Made by a program: the position numbers and the translations under genes. A stretch of DNA of 64,000 bases, taken from NCBI RefSeq assembly GCF_033807715.1, contig NC_084591.1, positions 32,154,590 through 32,218,589 of the forward strand, in the 5' to 3' direction. The notes beneath the pieces were generated by a model. That model did not search any database and had not been told where the DNA came from. It saw nothing but the letters and a program-made list of their open reading frames with translations. Positions 22,360 to 35,029 of the stretch are shown piece by piece. Position 1 is the first letter of the stretch. The number at the start of each line of letters is the position of its first letter. Origin of the DNA: Cololabis saira. Lineage: Eukaryota > Chordata > Actinopteri > Beloniformes > Belonidae.

Positions 22360-23330
22360 CCCAGAATTACTGGGGGTGACATCAAGCATTGCCAAACTAA
22401 ACTGTGGATTCTATGTGCTACGGTGGCAGCATTGCCTCTGACAAAAGTTGGGTCATTTTCAACCTTTCACGCTTCAATGTCACCCAATCAATTAATTTTA
22501 CTGCAAGAATTAATTTATCCCCGAGGGAATCATGAAGTATTTATGAGTGTGATTGAATGATCAGGTTTATGCAGAGTGGAACAAATGTGCCTGGTCTGCT
22601 TGGCACCATTGTAGTTCCCTCTATGAATGTTTCTGTAAATACTACTACCCCATTTCACTAAATCCGCTTATTGTATCTCCCGTCATGTCTGAGCTTTAAA
22701 TAAAAGGAAGTAAACAAAAGGAAGTTCGTACCAGCAGCTAGTGCTGCTGAACAGAGCACACACCACCACCTGGTGTTTGATAATGGAATACAGAGAAACA
22801 CAACAGACAGGTATAAACTGCAATAAAATAAATCCTATATATTGGCTATAATTGCTGTGTAGAACCATAAATCAGGCTTTACGCTGTTCCAACCTGTGGA
22901 GTCGGCCTCAAAACAATAAAAGGCTGGAGTTTGTAGCATGTAGCAGCAGGTCACTACGGAGGCTTCTCTGGAGTGCCATCTCTTCATACTGCCGTCATCT
23001 ATGCGGCGCTTGAATTGTGCTTTTTCTAAGGTGGAAATTATCTTTACATGACCAAAGCCTTTTCCACCATGTGGTTGATGTGCTGCACGAGTAGTTTGTC
23101 ACAGTTTCACAGTTTGTGTGATCTATGATGGCTTGAATGATCGCTGCGTCATACTCAGTTGCTATAGATTTTCAAACATCAAGATTTTCAAACGCATTAT
23201 ATGTTGAGGAAATATAATTTGCAACGATTTAATATGTTTTGAGTTAAGATTACAGTGGCAGAGCCACTGTTTTCCTGTTTCTCTTTTCCCTGTGTGCCTC
23301 TCACACACTTGAATGTAGCAGCAACCCCCC
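22360..23330. other. ppp6r3 intron 1, unassigned
   Basis: No clear element ends, apart from the MITE-like GAACCATAAATCAGGCTT at 22863-22880, which is half of the Harbinger-type MITE family seen at 49181-49290. Confidence 0.4.
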
Positions 23331-23339
23331 CTGCAGCAT

Positions 23340-25010
23340 CATGGTCACGGACACAGGCAGAGGAAAGCTTGACAGAATGGTAACACTAGGATATGGAGGT
23401 GATTCGTACTTAGTATCTGATGAACAGTGTTGGGACTAACGCGTTATTTAGTAACGCATTACAGTAACGCTGTTAGTTTTGCGGTAACTAATAATCTAAC
23501 GTATTACTTTTAAATTCAGTAACTCAATTACCGTTACCAAACGTTGCGTTACTCTGTTATTTCTGGCTACAGTGAAGCTTTTTTCCCCCACATGCGGAAA
23601 CCGGAGGAAACGTAGTGGGTGTGTGTGCATCAAAAACATGACGAGCCAAGAGAAGGCGAGTTTCGCAACGTGGCGATATTGTCATTACAGTAATCCCAGG
23701 TTTTTCGCACATGTTACGTTCCAAAAAGAACCAGTGATAAGTGAAATTCTTTTTACAATTATTATAAAAGGCTTCAAATTGCGGAGATCAGCCCCGCCTC
23801 GCACTTATTTCACTTCTGACGGCCGCTGCATCCCGACTCCGCACTGTAGCGTCTTTTTCTCCTAAAGCCTGCGGTGCAGGTGTGTTTTTTCGAGAGAAGA
23901 AAATAGTTATGGGTCGTTGTTGTCGCTCTTTTCTTCTGGGCCAAAAGATTCTTATAAACCGACATGCTACCACGGATTATATCTGAGACTGTAATGAATG
24001 ATTCATCAAAGGCTCCCGTTCTTGAGCTGCTGCTAAAGCTCATTGGGCGTTCTCAGCATAGTTGCTAAGCGACCAACGTTATTGACACAGGAAGAGAAGA
24101 AGCGGGGAGACTGTTTAGAATTCAGAACACGATGCACAATCCAAATCCATATAGTACCTGCTGAATTGTAGGCTAGAGGGCAATTAATGGGAGCATTTAA
24201 AATAATGTTTTTATTTAAAGTAACTAAAAAGTTACTTTTCATAGTAACGCATTACTTTTTAGTCTAAGTAACTGAGTTACTAACTGCGTTACTTTTTAAT
24301 TAAGTAACTAGTAACGGTAACTAGTTACTAGTTACTATTTCTCAGTAACTACTAGCACAACAATGCTGATGAACACCAGAAAAATGTGTTCTGCGGAGAA
24401 TGCCGAAAACATGCTCCCATCAGGAGCTCGAGCACACCTAAACCTCTTCCACCACTTAAAACAGTGACATGAAGAACAATATGAAGTGTGTTAAACTGCA
24501 TACCCAATCCTGCTCAGCCTTCTGTCCTGAAATGAGCCCCTCAGGAGAACTCGCCAAACTCGTGTGGCCAGCAAAAAAACAGCAGGTGGTCATGGCGCTT
24601 CCCATAACCAAACAGCTGCAATAGGGACATGGTTCATATTGCAGCTGTGGAGGGGGCCGACTTCACACAGCTACTAAAAACTGTTGAAACAACTTCTTAA
24701 GAGAAGTACTACCTCAAATGCATAAGGAAGTCAGGGGGAGTCTCGCTGCCCGGCTCTCTGCACTGAATACTGACATGTTGACCAGCATGACCTGTGAGCT
24801 GGTCATCAGTGCGACAGTTCACTTCATGGAAGGGATGGAAATTAAAAGAGCCGGTCTCCAGACCAGCTGCTCTCTCCAGGACCACACCGGGGAGCACAGA
24901 GCCCAGGCCCTGCGGGACGTCCTCTCAAGACCAGTTCCCATAACTACCGACAATGCAATGTTGTCAAAGCAGTGGCGGAGAATGCAGTGTTTTGGACATT
25001 GGTGAGTTCT
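23340..25010 (+). pseudogene. ZBED/hAT transposase pseudogene interrupted by another hAT element
   Basis: After the insertion at 23425-24365 the frame gives VFCGECRK and LFHHLKQ (BED zinc-finger-like C-x2-C and H residues). Further on (24718-25005) it gives EVRGSLAARLSALNTDM, VHFMEGMEIKRAGLQTS, DHTGEHRAQALRDVLS and ITTDN, blocks of ZBED1-like hAT transposases including the first catalytic Asp region. Frameshifts and stops separate them, and the C-terminal part is absent. Sense strand is opposite to ppp6r3. Confidence 0.7.
23425..24365. mobile_element. hAT-type element, 941 bp, TSD CTGATGAA, inside the ZBED pseudogene
   Basis: Starts CAGTGTTGGGACTAACGCGT and ends CTAGCACAACAATG (decayed inverted end), flanked by CTGATGAA at 23417-23424 and 24366-24373. 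Internal TAACGCATTAC-type repeats near both ends. No transposase frame of its own. Confidence 0.85.
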
Positions 25011-25019
25011 GCATAATAG

Positions 25020-26230
25020 CTAATGGATGAAGTAAATACAGAAAATAAAAGCCTTTGAAATGTTCAGTTCTGCATTTACAACAAGAACCTCTTACAAGGC
25101 TCATACAGGCCTACTGACCATAAGATAATCTATTTAAAAATGTTAGCTTATATAGCACCCACTTCTGAATTTTTAAACTAATTTCATCAAACGTCAGGTG
25201 GGTTTGTGTGCTACAGGACATAGTATGAATGAGGGTTGCATCACTCGTACCCTCTTGCTCTGTAAGAGTTGTAAGCAGCTTCTCCTACAGCTGATCCTTA
25301 ACAAAAGTGCATTTGGGACTCAACGTCAAATCAAAGATGTTGTTTTGGTCTTAGTTGACAAAAAAAAAAAAAAAAAAAAAAAATCCAGATAAATCCAAAT
25401 CCAGCTAAAAACGAACTTTTAGTTATAGTATTTAGCTGACCGCATTCTAGTTTTGTCTACATTTGACACAGCAGAACCTTTTGGGAGGGTGTCTGTTCAG
25501 GTCAGACCGGAACACAGCGAGTGTCTGAATACCTGTGAATATGTTGGAGTCCAGACCGTGGAGCTCAGGTTAAAAACAGACGTGTTCTAGTCTCTGGGAT
25601 GCGTGGCCCATTCCAGGGTGGACAGACGGACAGGCAGGCAGACGGCTGGCAGGTACACCTGCTTCACACTCCTGTGAAGCAGAGACAGCAGATAGATGTT
25701 AGTTAAAATAAAAAACACACACACATGCACCTTCCGTGTTGTACTGAGGCTACATTATTGTTTTCACTTAAGACCATCAAACATCTGTTAAAGTTGCACC
25801 TGGCGTCCACAGTAGTCCAGCCCTGCTGGACCCCACCCATTGAACCCCGACCAATCACAGCCCTGCTGGACCCCACCACCACAGTCACACCGGTAACCTC
25901 TCAAACATTCACAAAATATCCAACCAGGGCTGGTGTGATGGTTCAGTGCTGTAAAATCCATAACAGCAACAAAAACCATCAATATCTACCGGCTTAAAGA
26001 TGCTGAATAGACCTACTTCTACGGAAAAGGTTTTAACCATTTTTAAAATGGTCTTGACAGTAGTTTGGTAACCATGAAGTGTAATTCATGTATAAGATTA
26101 TAAGGTTATTAAGCCAAAGTACACACCAAACTTCTCTATTTATACTGGGAACACAGACTTTCTGACTGTTTTAGCTACACAGAATAAAGCTCGAGTCGTT
26201 TTATGGTGTGCATGTCAACATAGGGACTTG
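25020..26230. other. ppp6r3 intron 1, unassigned, with a poly-A run
   Basis: Includes an A-run at 25361-25382. No recognisable gene. 25840-25880 repeats CCCTGCTGGACCCCACC about 50 bases after a first copy. Confidence 0.4.
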
Positions 26231-26306
26231 TGGAATACCCGTGATTTTCAGGCCCTCGTGCAGCCCTGCATCAAAAACTGCAAGACTTCCAGAAACTTCC
26301 GCCTAA

Positions 26307-26785
26307 AGGCTGAATTATGCTTCTGCGTCAAAATGACGCCGTGCCTACGGCGTGTGGTTTGGATCGACGCAGAGGACACGGCGTCACCTGCGCCGTCACT
26401 GACGTGCACCTCCTGAAAATTGTAACTACGCGTCGAGGAGACGCAGACCACACGCAGACCGAGAGCGCTGTGATTGGTTCGTTTGAAAGCGAAGCATTTC
26501 CGGTTTCCGGTTTGAATCAGTAGTGAACTTCCAGGGCTCTTTTCTTCGTTTATATGTGATTTTTTTTGTTTTTGTTTTTTGCACAATAGTTGTCCTTATC
26601 TCTTTGATTTACTGTGACCGGAAAAAGTCGGATAAACCATTCAGAAAAAGATCGCTAACTAGTGGCCGCGGGGGGTACTGCACCGCGACCAAATGAAGAG
26701 ACGGAGAAGTCCGAAGGGTTCAGCACGGCGTCACGGCTGCGGCGTGTGCTCTGCGTTGGTGTGACGCAGAAGCATATTTCAGCCT
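26307..26785. mobile_element. PIF/Harbinger-type MITE, 479 bp, TSD TAA
   Basis: Ends AGGCTGAATTATGCTTCTGC and the inverted GCAGAAGCATATTTCAGCCT, flanked by TAA at 26304-26306 and 26786-26788. No coding potential that survives inspection. Confidence 0.8.
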
Positions 26786-26844
26786 TAAGAATACAGTTGG
26801 CGGTGGCATCCAGAAATGCAGGTTTATGATCAGTCGTGAACAAG

Positions 26845-27012
26845 ATCCAGACAACAACAAAAAACATCTGGAAACCAAACATCATTGCTGAACGATATAT
26901 CCAGATATTAGAGCAACATCTGCTCACATCTTTTCCTGGGAAGGAGGTTCATCTTTCAGCAAGACAATGTTAAACCACAAATTGAGTCCATTACAAAAAG
27001 GATAGCATCATA
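26845..27012 (+). pseudogene. Tc1-like transposase fragment
   Basis: Plus-strand frames read NIWKPNIIAERYIQILEQH and, after a one-base shift, FIFQQDNVKPQIESITKR, the FQQDNxxPH region of Tc1-type transposases with the His replaced by Gln. Short and frameshifted. The Harbinger-type MITE just upstream probably interrupted it. Confidence 0.55.
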
Positions 27013-27334
27013 GCGGAAGAGTCCAGGGGCCTCATGTACAAAGAGTGCACGGATTTCAAATTTATTCCGTCGTTGGAATTCTTGCGTACGCAAAAAAAAA
27101 AAATTTCACGTTAACAGGTTTCTTTGAACATCCCAATCAACGTGGAATCGAGCCCATGCGGGAGCACAACTCTCCTCCCTGTCTCCTCCTTCAAGTCGAT
27201 CCATTTGAATATGAATGAGGATAAATATCCATTAAAAACCGCTCATCCTAACAAGGAACTTGAATGAATGAATTAATTAATGGTTTATTTTGGACAGAAT
27301 ACATTGAGACATTTACATGTTCATTTCACAAATA

Positions 27335-27684
27335 AAATAAAAGAGATAGATTTTCACTTGAAATAAGTAGAAAAATCTGCTAGTGGAACAAGATTTTTTT
27401 GCTTGTAATAAGAAGATAAATCTTGTCCCACTGGCAGATTTGACTACTTATTTCAAGTGAAAATTTACTTGAAACAGGTGAAAATTGTCAAATAAGTTAT
27501 TTTTCTGGTGATGACTCTAAATGTTGAAATAGCAGTAATACCACATTCATTGATGAAATGACATAAGGGATGGAAAGGGGTGGTGGCAGTTTTACAGGGG
27601 GGATGATTTGGACCGTTTTTATTTCAGGGGGGAGGGTGCCTGCCATCACATCACCCTTCATCCCCCCTCAACTCCAGTACTGCT
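27335..27684 (-). mobile_element. Truncated reverse copy of the hAT element at 46336-47065
   Basis: Reverse-complement match to 46336 onward: terminal CAGTACTG..GTTGAGGGGGG, the ACGGTC and CATCCCTTATGTCATTTC blocks, and CACTTGAAATAAGTAG repeats. Only the left end (at 27684) is kept. Confidence 0.75.
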
Positions 27685-28052
27685 CACAGGGAAATCAGCT
27701 CCGCGTCGATTTAACGCGGAACCATAAATCAGGCTTCACAGCGCGACTCACTGTGCGCCCGGCTCGTACTCCTCGCCGCGCGCAGCTCCTCGCCGACTTG
27801 GCCGAGCCCTAACACTGAGACCATGGTAGATTTAGGTTACACGCGGCACTGTTGACTTTTCCCTGCCGGCTCTGCTCACTGCTCACTCGCTAAACAGTCC
27901 CCGCACAAACAGTCCAGCGGCGCTACGTTCCGCCGCGCCGCGCTCCCAACGTTGTGTGCGCTACTCACCGGTATTACGGTATATGAAAAATTCATATCAT
28001 AAGAAAAATAAACACCGGTATTCGGTATGAACCGGTATACCGCCCAGCACTA

Positions 28053-29121
28053 TGATCGGCCAATAATGCCCCTATCGGTTTTGATCGGAGTTCTCAAAAT
28101 AATAGTTCAAAGCTGGCCGATTCGATGACGTTTAGAACAACAAACCGCCACAAGCGTGTGCATTCCCACACCTCGGACCCAGGTGTCTTAAGGGCAGTCT
28201 ATAGAAGGGGGCGGGGCCGTCTCTACAGAGCATCAACACTGAAAATGGCATCGCCAGTATGGGAGTCTTACAATGTCCGAATAGGACAACAAATTTGCAG
28301 TTTGCAAAGTGTGTGCAAAGGAAATAGAAGAATTTAAGAATTTAAACACAACGAAGTATATTGAGTATATTGAGTTGTCAAAGTTTGCTGCCGCTAAGGC
28401 AGAAAAAGAACAGGAGCAACGCCGCTAACTCAGCTGAACGTAATAGAGACCTATAAACAACAACAACAGCAAGAAAAATAATGAACTACATCATAAGGTA
28501 ATGGATTCGCCTTGCTCATCAGCAACTTTCTGTTGTAGAAGACATCAGGTTTAAACATGTCGTTAGCTGCTTTGGTCTACGGTACACGCTGCAAAGTCGT
28601 AAATATTTCACTGATGAATGTCTGCAGAGTTATACCAGACTATATACAGTCCAAAGCCTCATGCAGGACGACAATCGTGTCAGTCGGCTTCACGAGTGAC
28701 ATTTGGAGTTCTAGTGTGAAGAGTTGTGTTTCACTCACAAGAGTTTCGTTGGTCACACGCGGTGGATGCCATCGCTAAAGCTTTCACAAATAATTTTTAT
28801 TTCAAGATTTAACTCCTTTTTCCCAACGGAAAACTAAGGTTTATAGTTTATAACTTGTATCAACTCAAAGAGAGTAAATGTGTACACATATTTACTGCCA
28901 CAAGAAAGCTTAAGCTAGTAAGCTACACTTGCTATTTGTAAGTTATTCATTATACTTGCTCATCTCCTAATGTTTATATCCAATAATAGAATGTAAGTGT
29001 TGTGTACATGAGACAACAATATTGAAGAATTTATGGATTCCACACTGTGATCGGTGATATTGGGATCGGCAGATACTGCTTTTGGTGATCGGCCCTCAAA
29101 ATCCTAATAGGTGCATCTCTA
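28053..29121 (+). pseudogene. ZBED-like hAT transposon relic
   Basis: A plus-strand frame reads MASPVWESYNVRIG and the next frame AVCKVCAKEIEEF, a BED zinc-finger start, then VGFTSDIWSSSVKS, the D-x-W-S block of hAT transposases. The right end AGGTGCATCTCTA is a typical terminus for these elements. The left terminus seems lost. Non-functional. Confidence 0.65.
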
Positions 29122-29974
29122 TGAGAAATAAAGAACAAAGTCGCTGTAAAGAACAAAGTTCTGTAAAGAACAATGAAGTGTTGCAGCCGCAGGAGGAGAG
29201 ACCGGTCTAACACTTTCTAGTCCTGCAGCCGACTCGATATAATACTCTGAAAGTAGCCTAAACATTCAATGAAAACATTCATATATTGAGTCACATCAGT
29301 TCGTACCAACCAACCTTTCAGTGACATGTTAATTTTTATTTTAAAAAGAAAACTTTAGGGAACCGGTTCTTTGCTGCAAATTGTTTAAGTTTATCTTTTC
29401 AGACACAGTTATGGGATATTTTAAGCATCATGTTGGTCCGAACCAGAGGGTCCAGTTCAGGGCAGCGATCCAGAAAGATCGTCTTGGTGACCTAAACCAG
29501 CTGATGATCGAGTCTTAGTGCAGCAGACCATTGTGGTCCCTGAAGACTGTCTCCCTCCATCAGCAGGTTCTTCTGCCATTGGGATTTGAGGGTTACATTG
29601 TTGTGCTCCTACCTTTAGTTGCATGTTCAGACCATGTGGTTGATTGTGAAATTGTTGCAGTTCAACTCTTGTGTAACATATTTGGGGACTGTTGTGTTTT
29701 TCGCATGTGGTAGTGAACTTATTATTGATGTCACGTTTCCTCATATTCTAGACTTCACTGCCTCACCAGGCAGTGTCGCCAACAAACAAAACCTCAGAAA
29801 TGTGCGTACGCCAGACTTGATCTGTGCGTGAAAGACCGCAACTTTTCACATTCAAGTCACTTTTTGAACATCCGACCGCGAGCGTAGAAAGTGGCGTACT
29901 CAGTTTTTTTTGTGTACATGAGGCCCCAGGTGCTGAACTGGTGTCTGAAGTCCAAATCTTTCACCAACTGGAAT

Positions 29975-30125
29975 CATTTGGAGCAGGAATGTTCAATCCT
30001 GTTCTTGGAAACCCCTGTCCAGCATGTTTTAGATGTTTCTCTGCTTCAACACACCCGATTCAGATTAATTGTCATCATCAGCTTATCATCAAGGTCTGGA
30101 CAAGCCCCAACAAGCGGCAAAGTTC
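29975..30125. repeat. Partial copy of the CAACCCTGGTCCTCGAG hAT-MITE family
   Basis: Shares GCATGTTTTAGATG, CTGCTTCAACACACC and CATCATCAGCTTATCATCAAG with the fuller copies at 39735-39957 and 60544-60767. Confidence 0.6.
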
Positions 30126-30239
30126 TAGCTTAGAGAAAGTGTACGCTTTTGGGAAAAAAAATAAAATACATTTCACAAAGAAACTAGGTGGTTTCAAAGC
30201 AACTCAAAAAGGAGTATTTCACCAAACTGCAGTGTAAGC

Positions 30240-31264
30240 ACCTCTCTGCTAAGGTTGATGCTATCCAACCCAAGATTACCAAATTTTTTCTTAAAACTGT
30301 TATTTTTTTTCTAATTTTACTCTCTAACATGCCACTTCTGACAACAGGATAGTATACCAGTAAAAAGTTCATGGCAAGTTGGGCAAAAGCAGGCCACATC
30401 AACTTTGTTGGTTTCAGGACATCCAGACAGTGAAAACGTTGGAGTTCCTCTTCAGGCCACTAGGGTTTGGATCGAGACCTGGGCTGTTCTCAATTCCCAA
30501 AAACGAATGTCCATACTTGTGTTCTCAGAAAGTCTGTACTTGACAACCAAGTCGGGAGAACGCACTATTAAGGATGTTTTGCAGACAGAACAGTGTACTT
30601 CTTGATGATGTCACAACTCAGCTGACAGACTAACTCCTATTACACTGGACGCGTGATGTCCACAGTTTAATTGGTTATAACAAAAAACACCTTAAACATT
30701 AAAAAAACTGAAAATTTATAAATGTATGAAAATGTAATTATAACTTTATAACAAATATAAAAATAATAAACTTCATTCTTTCACCAAAAAAATCTTAAAA
30801 AAAAAAAAAAATCTACATTCGGTCAAACAAAAATACTTGTAAATGTATATGTATTCCATCTATTGCTTCCACTTGTTGATGGTGAAATGCATTCTTGGAT
30901 ACGTTGCCATCTCAGGTATACATAGGCCACCACGGGATGTATCCTCAATAAAAGGGGCAGAGCGAGAACACGTTCTTCAGAACTGGAACAGTACTTAAGA
31001 TGCAGATGATGTTTCACAAGGAACAAAAGTACACACAAGAATCCACACTGACCAAATGTCCTGCAGTTCATCCACTGACCACTAGGGGCACTTCAATCTC
31101 CACTGACCATGTTACAACATGCAACTTTACAGCAGAAGTAAACATTAATAGTCTGGAACAAAAATCAGTTGCGTCCATAGTTAGATTTCAAATCCATGTG
31201 ACTATTTGGGAGGGATTACATTGTACATCAGGTAAAACTATGAAAACCCACACATCTACACATA
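30240..31264. other. ppp6r3 intron 1, unassigned AT-rich stretch
   Basis: No repeat ends or conserved frames seen. Several short poly-A and poly-T runs. Confidence 0.4.
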
Positions 31265-31272
31265 ATTAGGGG

Positions 31273-32489
31273 TAGAGCTGTGACGTAATTGATCACGTAA
31301 ATACGTCGACTTGCATAGCGCGCGTCGATGCGCCGCATATACACGTGTTGTTAGAGTCTTAAGAGATGAGACTTGGTTTTAATCCATAATGAGCTTGTTC
31401 TCAAACTCGAACGAACATCATCCAGCAAACCTCGCCTGTAGCTCCTCTTGCTCATCTCTGTCTCCCAACATACACCATATTATATAACTAGGTAGTTCCT
31501 TCTGCTGGTCACATTAGGTTTCACAGTTGATTTGTTGCCTATCAACACACACAACACTCTGACCTTTCAGTGCACAAGACATGAACCAATATAACGAATA
31601 AACTAATAATATCAAAAGTAAGACCGCACAGGGGCTGACTCTGGCTGGGCTTCAATATCAAACTTTAATATAATGAACCATGTTACCTCTTAAAACCAGA
31701 GTGGAGCATCAGGTTTGGACTTTCTCAGGGAGAAACCAAACAACATGTTGCTCTGGACGCTCAGTAAAATCTAAATAACGTATCACAGCAGCACAACCAC
31801 CATGGGTGAGCATCTCCACAGAAAACATCCTGGTTCTCAAACCTCAAAGTGACGACACTACAACAATATAAGCATTTACCTCATTATTAAGTGACAGTAA
31901 ACGCATTAGTTTGTTATTTTATAGTTTTCACGTGCAAGTCGTGGCTCGACCATTTTCTGGTTTAAAAGATAAAACAATTATGCTAACGGCTAACTGCTGC
32001 AAAGTGTTCCAGCCTGTTTGGGTCTTTTTTTGAGCATTAAAACTAAACATAATATTGATTTCTAGTAGTTATGTTTTTGCCGTCTGTCAATATAACAGTT
32101 GGCTAACATACACCCCCCTCTGTGCTGTCAGCTCGTAAAAGATCATTTAAGATTAAAAACCAACGTTATTCAACGTGATCATACTTACAACTTTGAACAG
32201 AATTTATGTTAAAATGATGGACTTTTACACAAAGTGATGTCTTTGAATCGTAATTTTAGATTTTTGGTGATTGTTCTGAACAAACCAAATGATACAACTT
32301 TTGCTTTATGTATGAAATGTAGTTTATTTGTGAGAACTGTAAAATGTATTATTTGTTGGTATTTCTATTCTATTTAAAAAGTTGTGAGAACTGTAAAATG
32401 TATTATTTGTTGGCATTTAACAGAAATGTGTATCCAAAAGTGAGGGGAGGGTAGATTGATCGAAATAATAATCGTTAGGGGCAGCCCTA
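31273..32489. mobile_element. hAT-type element, 1.2 kb, near-perfect 8-bp TSD
   Basis: Starts TAGAGCTGTGACGTAATTGA and ends AATCGTTAGGGGCAGCCCTA. Flanks are ATTAGGGG (31265-31272) and ATTAGGGC (32490-32497), 7 of 8 identical. No intact frame inside. A tandem pair GTGAGAACTGTAAAATG occurs at about 32330-32400. Confidence 0.75.
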
Positions 32490-32639
32490 ATTAGGGCTGT
32501 GGTGTTTTGACTGACAGAGCTTAGCACCTTAAAGTTAGAGCTGTGAATGGACTTAACAGAACACTATTCATTTTTTAAGATAATATGTCTCCTCCTGTTA
32601 GCTTTATTAAGAGAGCGCTGAGACTGGGTCTGCAGTTGG

Positions 32640-33010
32640 TCCAGTTTATCAAGGCAGCATGAAGCATCTTCACCCATGTTTGACCGGATCATCAGCTTGT
32701 ACCTCTGGCAGCAGCTGGTTCCCAGTTAAGTGACCTTCACCTCAGATTACGTGAGTACTCTTCCAAGTTGACTAACTGGACCAACGACATCTGAGGTGCT
32801 GAAACGAAAACCAGCAGTTCCCCACTGGGAGCTGCTCGGCCCACTGCTCGTGGGTAACGGTCGCTAGGCTTGACCTACATCAGGCAGGTCCTATTAGAAG
32901 CAACTTACATCTGAGACCCCATTTCATGGAGCAATTAGGGTTAAGGGCCTTGCTCCGGGGATGCCATTACAGGGCTTGAACCTGGGTCCTCCAGACACAC
33001 AAGTTAGCAA
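32640..33010 (-). repeat. tRNA-like SINE fragment
   Basis: On the minus strand, GGACCCAGGTTCAAGCCC (a box B-like GGTTCAAGCCC) is followed by GCAAGGCCCTTAACCC, a combination typical of fish tRNA-derived SINEs. Limits are approximate. Confidence 0.4.
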
Positions 33011-33208
33011 ATTTTCTAAAGCTATAACAGATAACTTGCTGTACGTGAACCAAAGGCTGGTGCTTTCTATCTAAATGTGTCTGTTTGTTTAAAGTTGTAT
33101 TTGCTTTATACTGACTAACAGAAAGCTGCAGATTTTTGGATTAACTGCGGTTGGGCGGCAACAGTTCATATCAAGGCCCCACACAGAGACAAAAAACAGA
33201 CTTCAGAC

Positions 33209-33829
33209 TAGGGCTGGGCGATATATCGAGATTTTAATATATATCGATATATTTTCAAACGCGATATGGTACGAGACAATATCGTTTATATCGATTTAAA
33301 AATATATATATATATATTTTTTTTTTATGATTTTGATATAGCTTATTTTGTGACAAATTGACTTGAATGTTTTATTTGAGATTTGCACAAATGTTTTGTT
33401 ATTTGCACAACTGTCAACCTCAGTGGAAAAGTCTGCCTGTTACTGTCTACATTGTATTAATTGCACAGTGTATTTGAATGTAATTGTTATGCAGGAAAGG
33501 GATATTTGTTTTATTTTATTCAAGAAGCATTTTTATTCTATATATGCAGGCAGTTTATTTTTTATTTTATACATTTTGATATTGTGCAGACCTCTGTTAA
33601 TAAAGGTACCTGGCATTTGACACGAGGCATTGTATTAAAACTGACAGTTTTTGACAGTTTTTTTAAGGGTTTGCCTCAGAAAAAAATGAAGCTAACAGAG
33701 ATGCTATGCTATAATGCTTTGGGGGAAACCCCAATTATGGCACAGAAAAAAATATCGATATATATCGAGTATCGCCATTTAGCTAGAAAATATCGAGATA
33801 TGACTTTTGGTCCATATCGCCCAGCCCTA
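33209..33829 (+). mobile_element. hAT-type MITE, 621 bp, TSD CTTCAGAC
   Basis: Ends TAGGGCTGGGCGATATATCG and ATATCGCCCAGCCCTA, flanked by CTTCAGAC at 33201-33208 and 33830-33837. Opposite-orientation relative of 3520-4133; both carry the same non-coding open frames. Confidence 0.9.
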
Positions 33830-33899
33830 CTTCAGACACCCAGAGTCCCCCAGTCCAGTTATATTATAGTCTATGGTCAGCGCCTGCTGTAACAACTAA

Positions 33900-34900
33900 A
33901 TTTACCTCTAGTGGGAGAAAGTGACATGACATGACACGGCGGAACACGCACAATCTGTAGCACATTGTTGTCAGAAGGTCTTTTGTAAACGGAGCAGATC
34001 GATACGCCCACATATGGTCAGAAGTGGTACTGCTCCATGGAGTGGCCCAACACTTTTGCTATGTTTCTATGTTCAGGTGTCAGTAACCCATGGGGGTTTG
34101 AGATGCATTGATCACTCTTTTAAAATTAAATGTTACACCAAATCTAACCTGCTTATTTGAGTTGGTTTTTATCAGCCTGGTCAGACATCTTAATTATTCT
34201 CATCTTTGGTACAATGAACTAGCCTGATTCATGTTGACTGGACTTTGATTTCCACGGGGTGGTACCAACGGATGCAGAAGAAACTGTATGATGTACAACC
34301 AATCAGAGAAAATAATAAATGTGACGTAGGTGGAGCTACAACCAAACTAGCATCAAGAGCAGTAGAGCAGTAACGCTGGTGAATGAGTGTAAACAGTTCT
34401 ACAGTAAATGCTTGTTAATCCAAGGTGTTAAAAATGCTACAGGCATCATGGTTGTTTTCAGTATTGGCTCTTGGAAGCTCCCGAGTCACTACATAAGGCC
34501 CGCTCCCACCCTGTTGTGATTGGTTTATTACATTATGTACCGGTGGAAAGATTATGAATGAGAAATTTTTAAATTTCACCAAATTCAGAAAAACCATCCG
34601 GGACTGACACCAGCACTTTATTAGCCCTCAAATTCAGTTAGACAGGAGAAAGTGAACTCTGGCGCAATATAATACTGACACTCATGACTCCAGTTACCAA
34701 AAACAACCCTGTTACATTAAAGGAGCTGTATGTAAGAGCAATAATAAAACGAATCATAAAATGACCCCGATATGTCAACAGACATTTAAAAATCATGTTC
34801 ATTTCAAATACTTATGTCACTGACAACAGCACTCAAGCCAGGATATTCCAGTTTAAAAAGAGGAGTTGCAGCCCTCAACTGATGTTTATGTTTATGTCCA
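33900..34900. other. ppp6r3 intron 1, unassigned
   Basis: No gene or recognisable element. CATATGGTCAGAAGTGGTAC at 34012-34031 resembles GTGGTCAGAAGTGGTACTG at about 2997-3015. Confidence 0.4.
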
Positions 34901-34901
34901 T

Positions 34902-35001
34902 CCTCCACCTATCTCCCAATCACCAAGTCAGTATTGTTTCTGAAGCTCCACCCTCCACCTATCTCCCAATCACCAAGTCAGTATTGTTTCGGCATCCGGG
35001 T
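34902..35001. repeat. Tandem duplication of a 50-bp unit
   Basis: CCTCCACCTATCTCCCAATC begins at 34902 and again at 34952, and both copies run into CACCAAGTCAGTATTGTTTC. Confidence 0.8.
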
Positions 35002-35029
35002 TGCCAGCTCGGCTCTAATTATCGCAGCC

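Larger units (their letters stand above)
27026..29927. mobile_element. Composite element bounded by GGGGCCTCATGTACA inverted ends, 2.9 kb
   Basis: Starts GGGGCCTCATGTACAAA and ends TTGTGTACATGAGGCCCC. The flanking CCAG/CAG overlaps the ends, so the TSD cannot be fixed. Inside are a truncated reversed hAT copy (27335-27684), a Harbinger-type half-MITE (about 27690-27740), a hAT remnant ending GCCCAGCACTA (27970-28052) and a ZBED-like hAT relic (28053-29121). These look like successive insertions into one older element. Confidence 0.6.
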
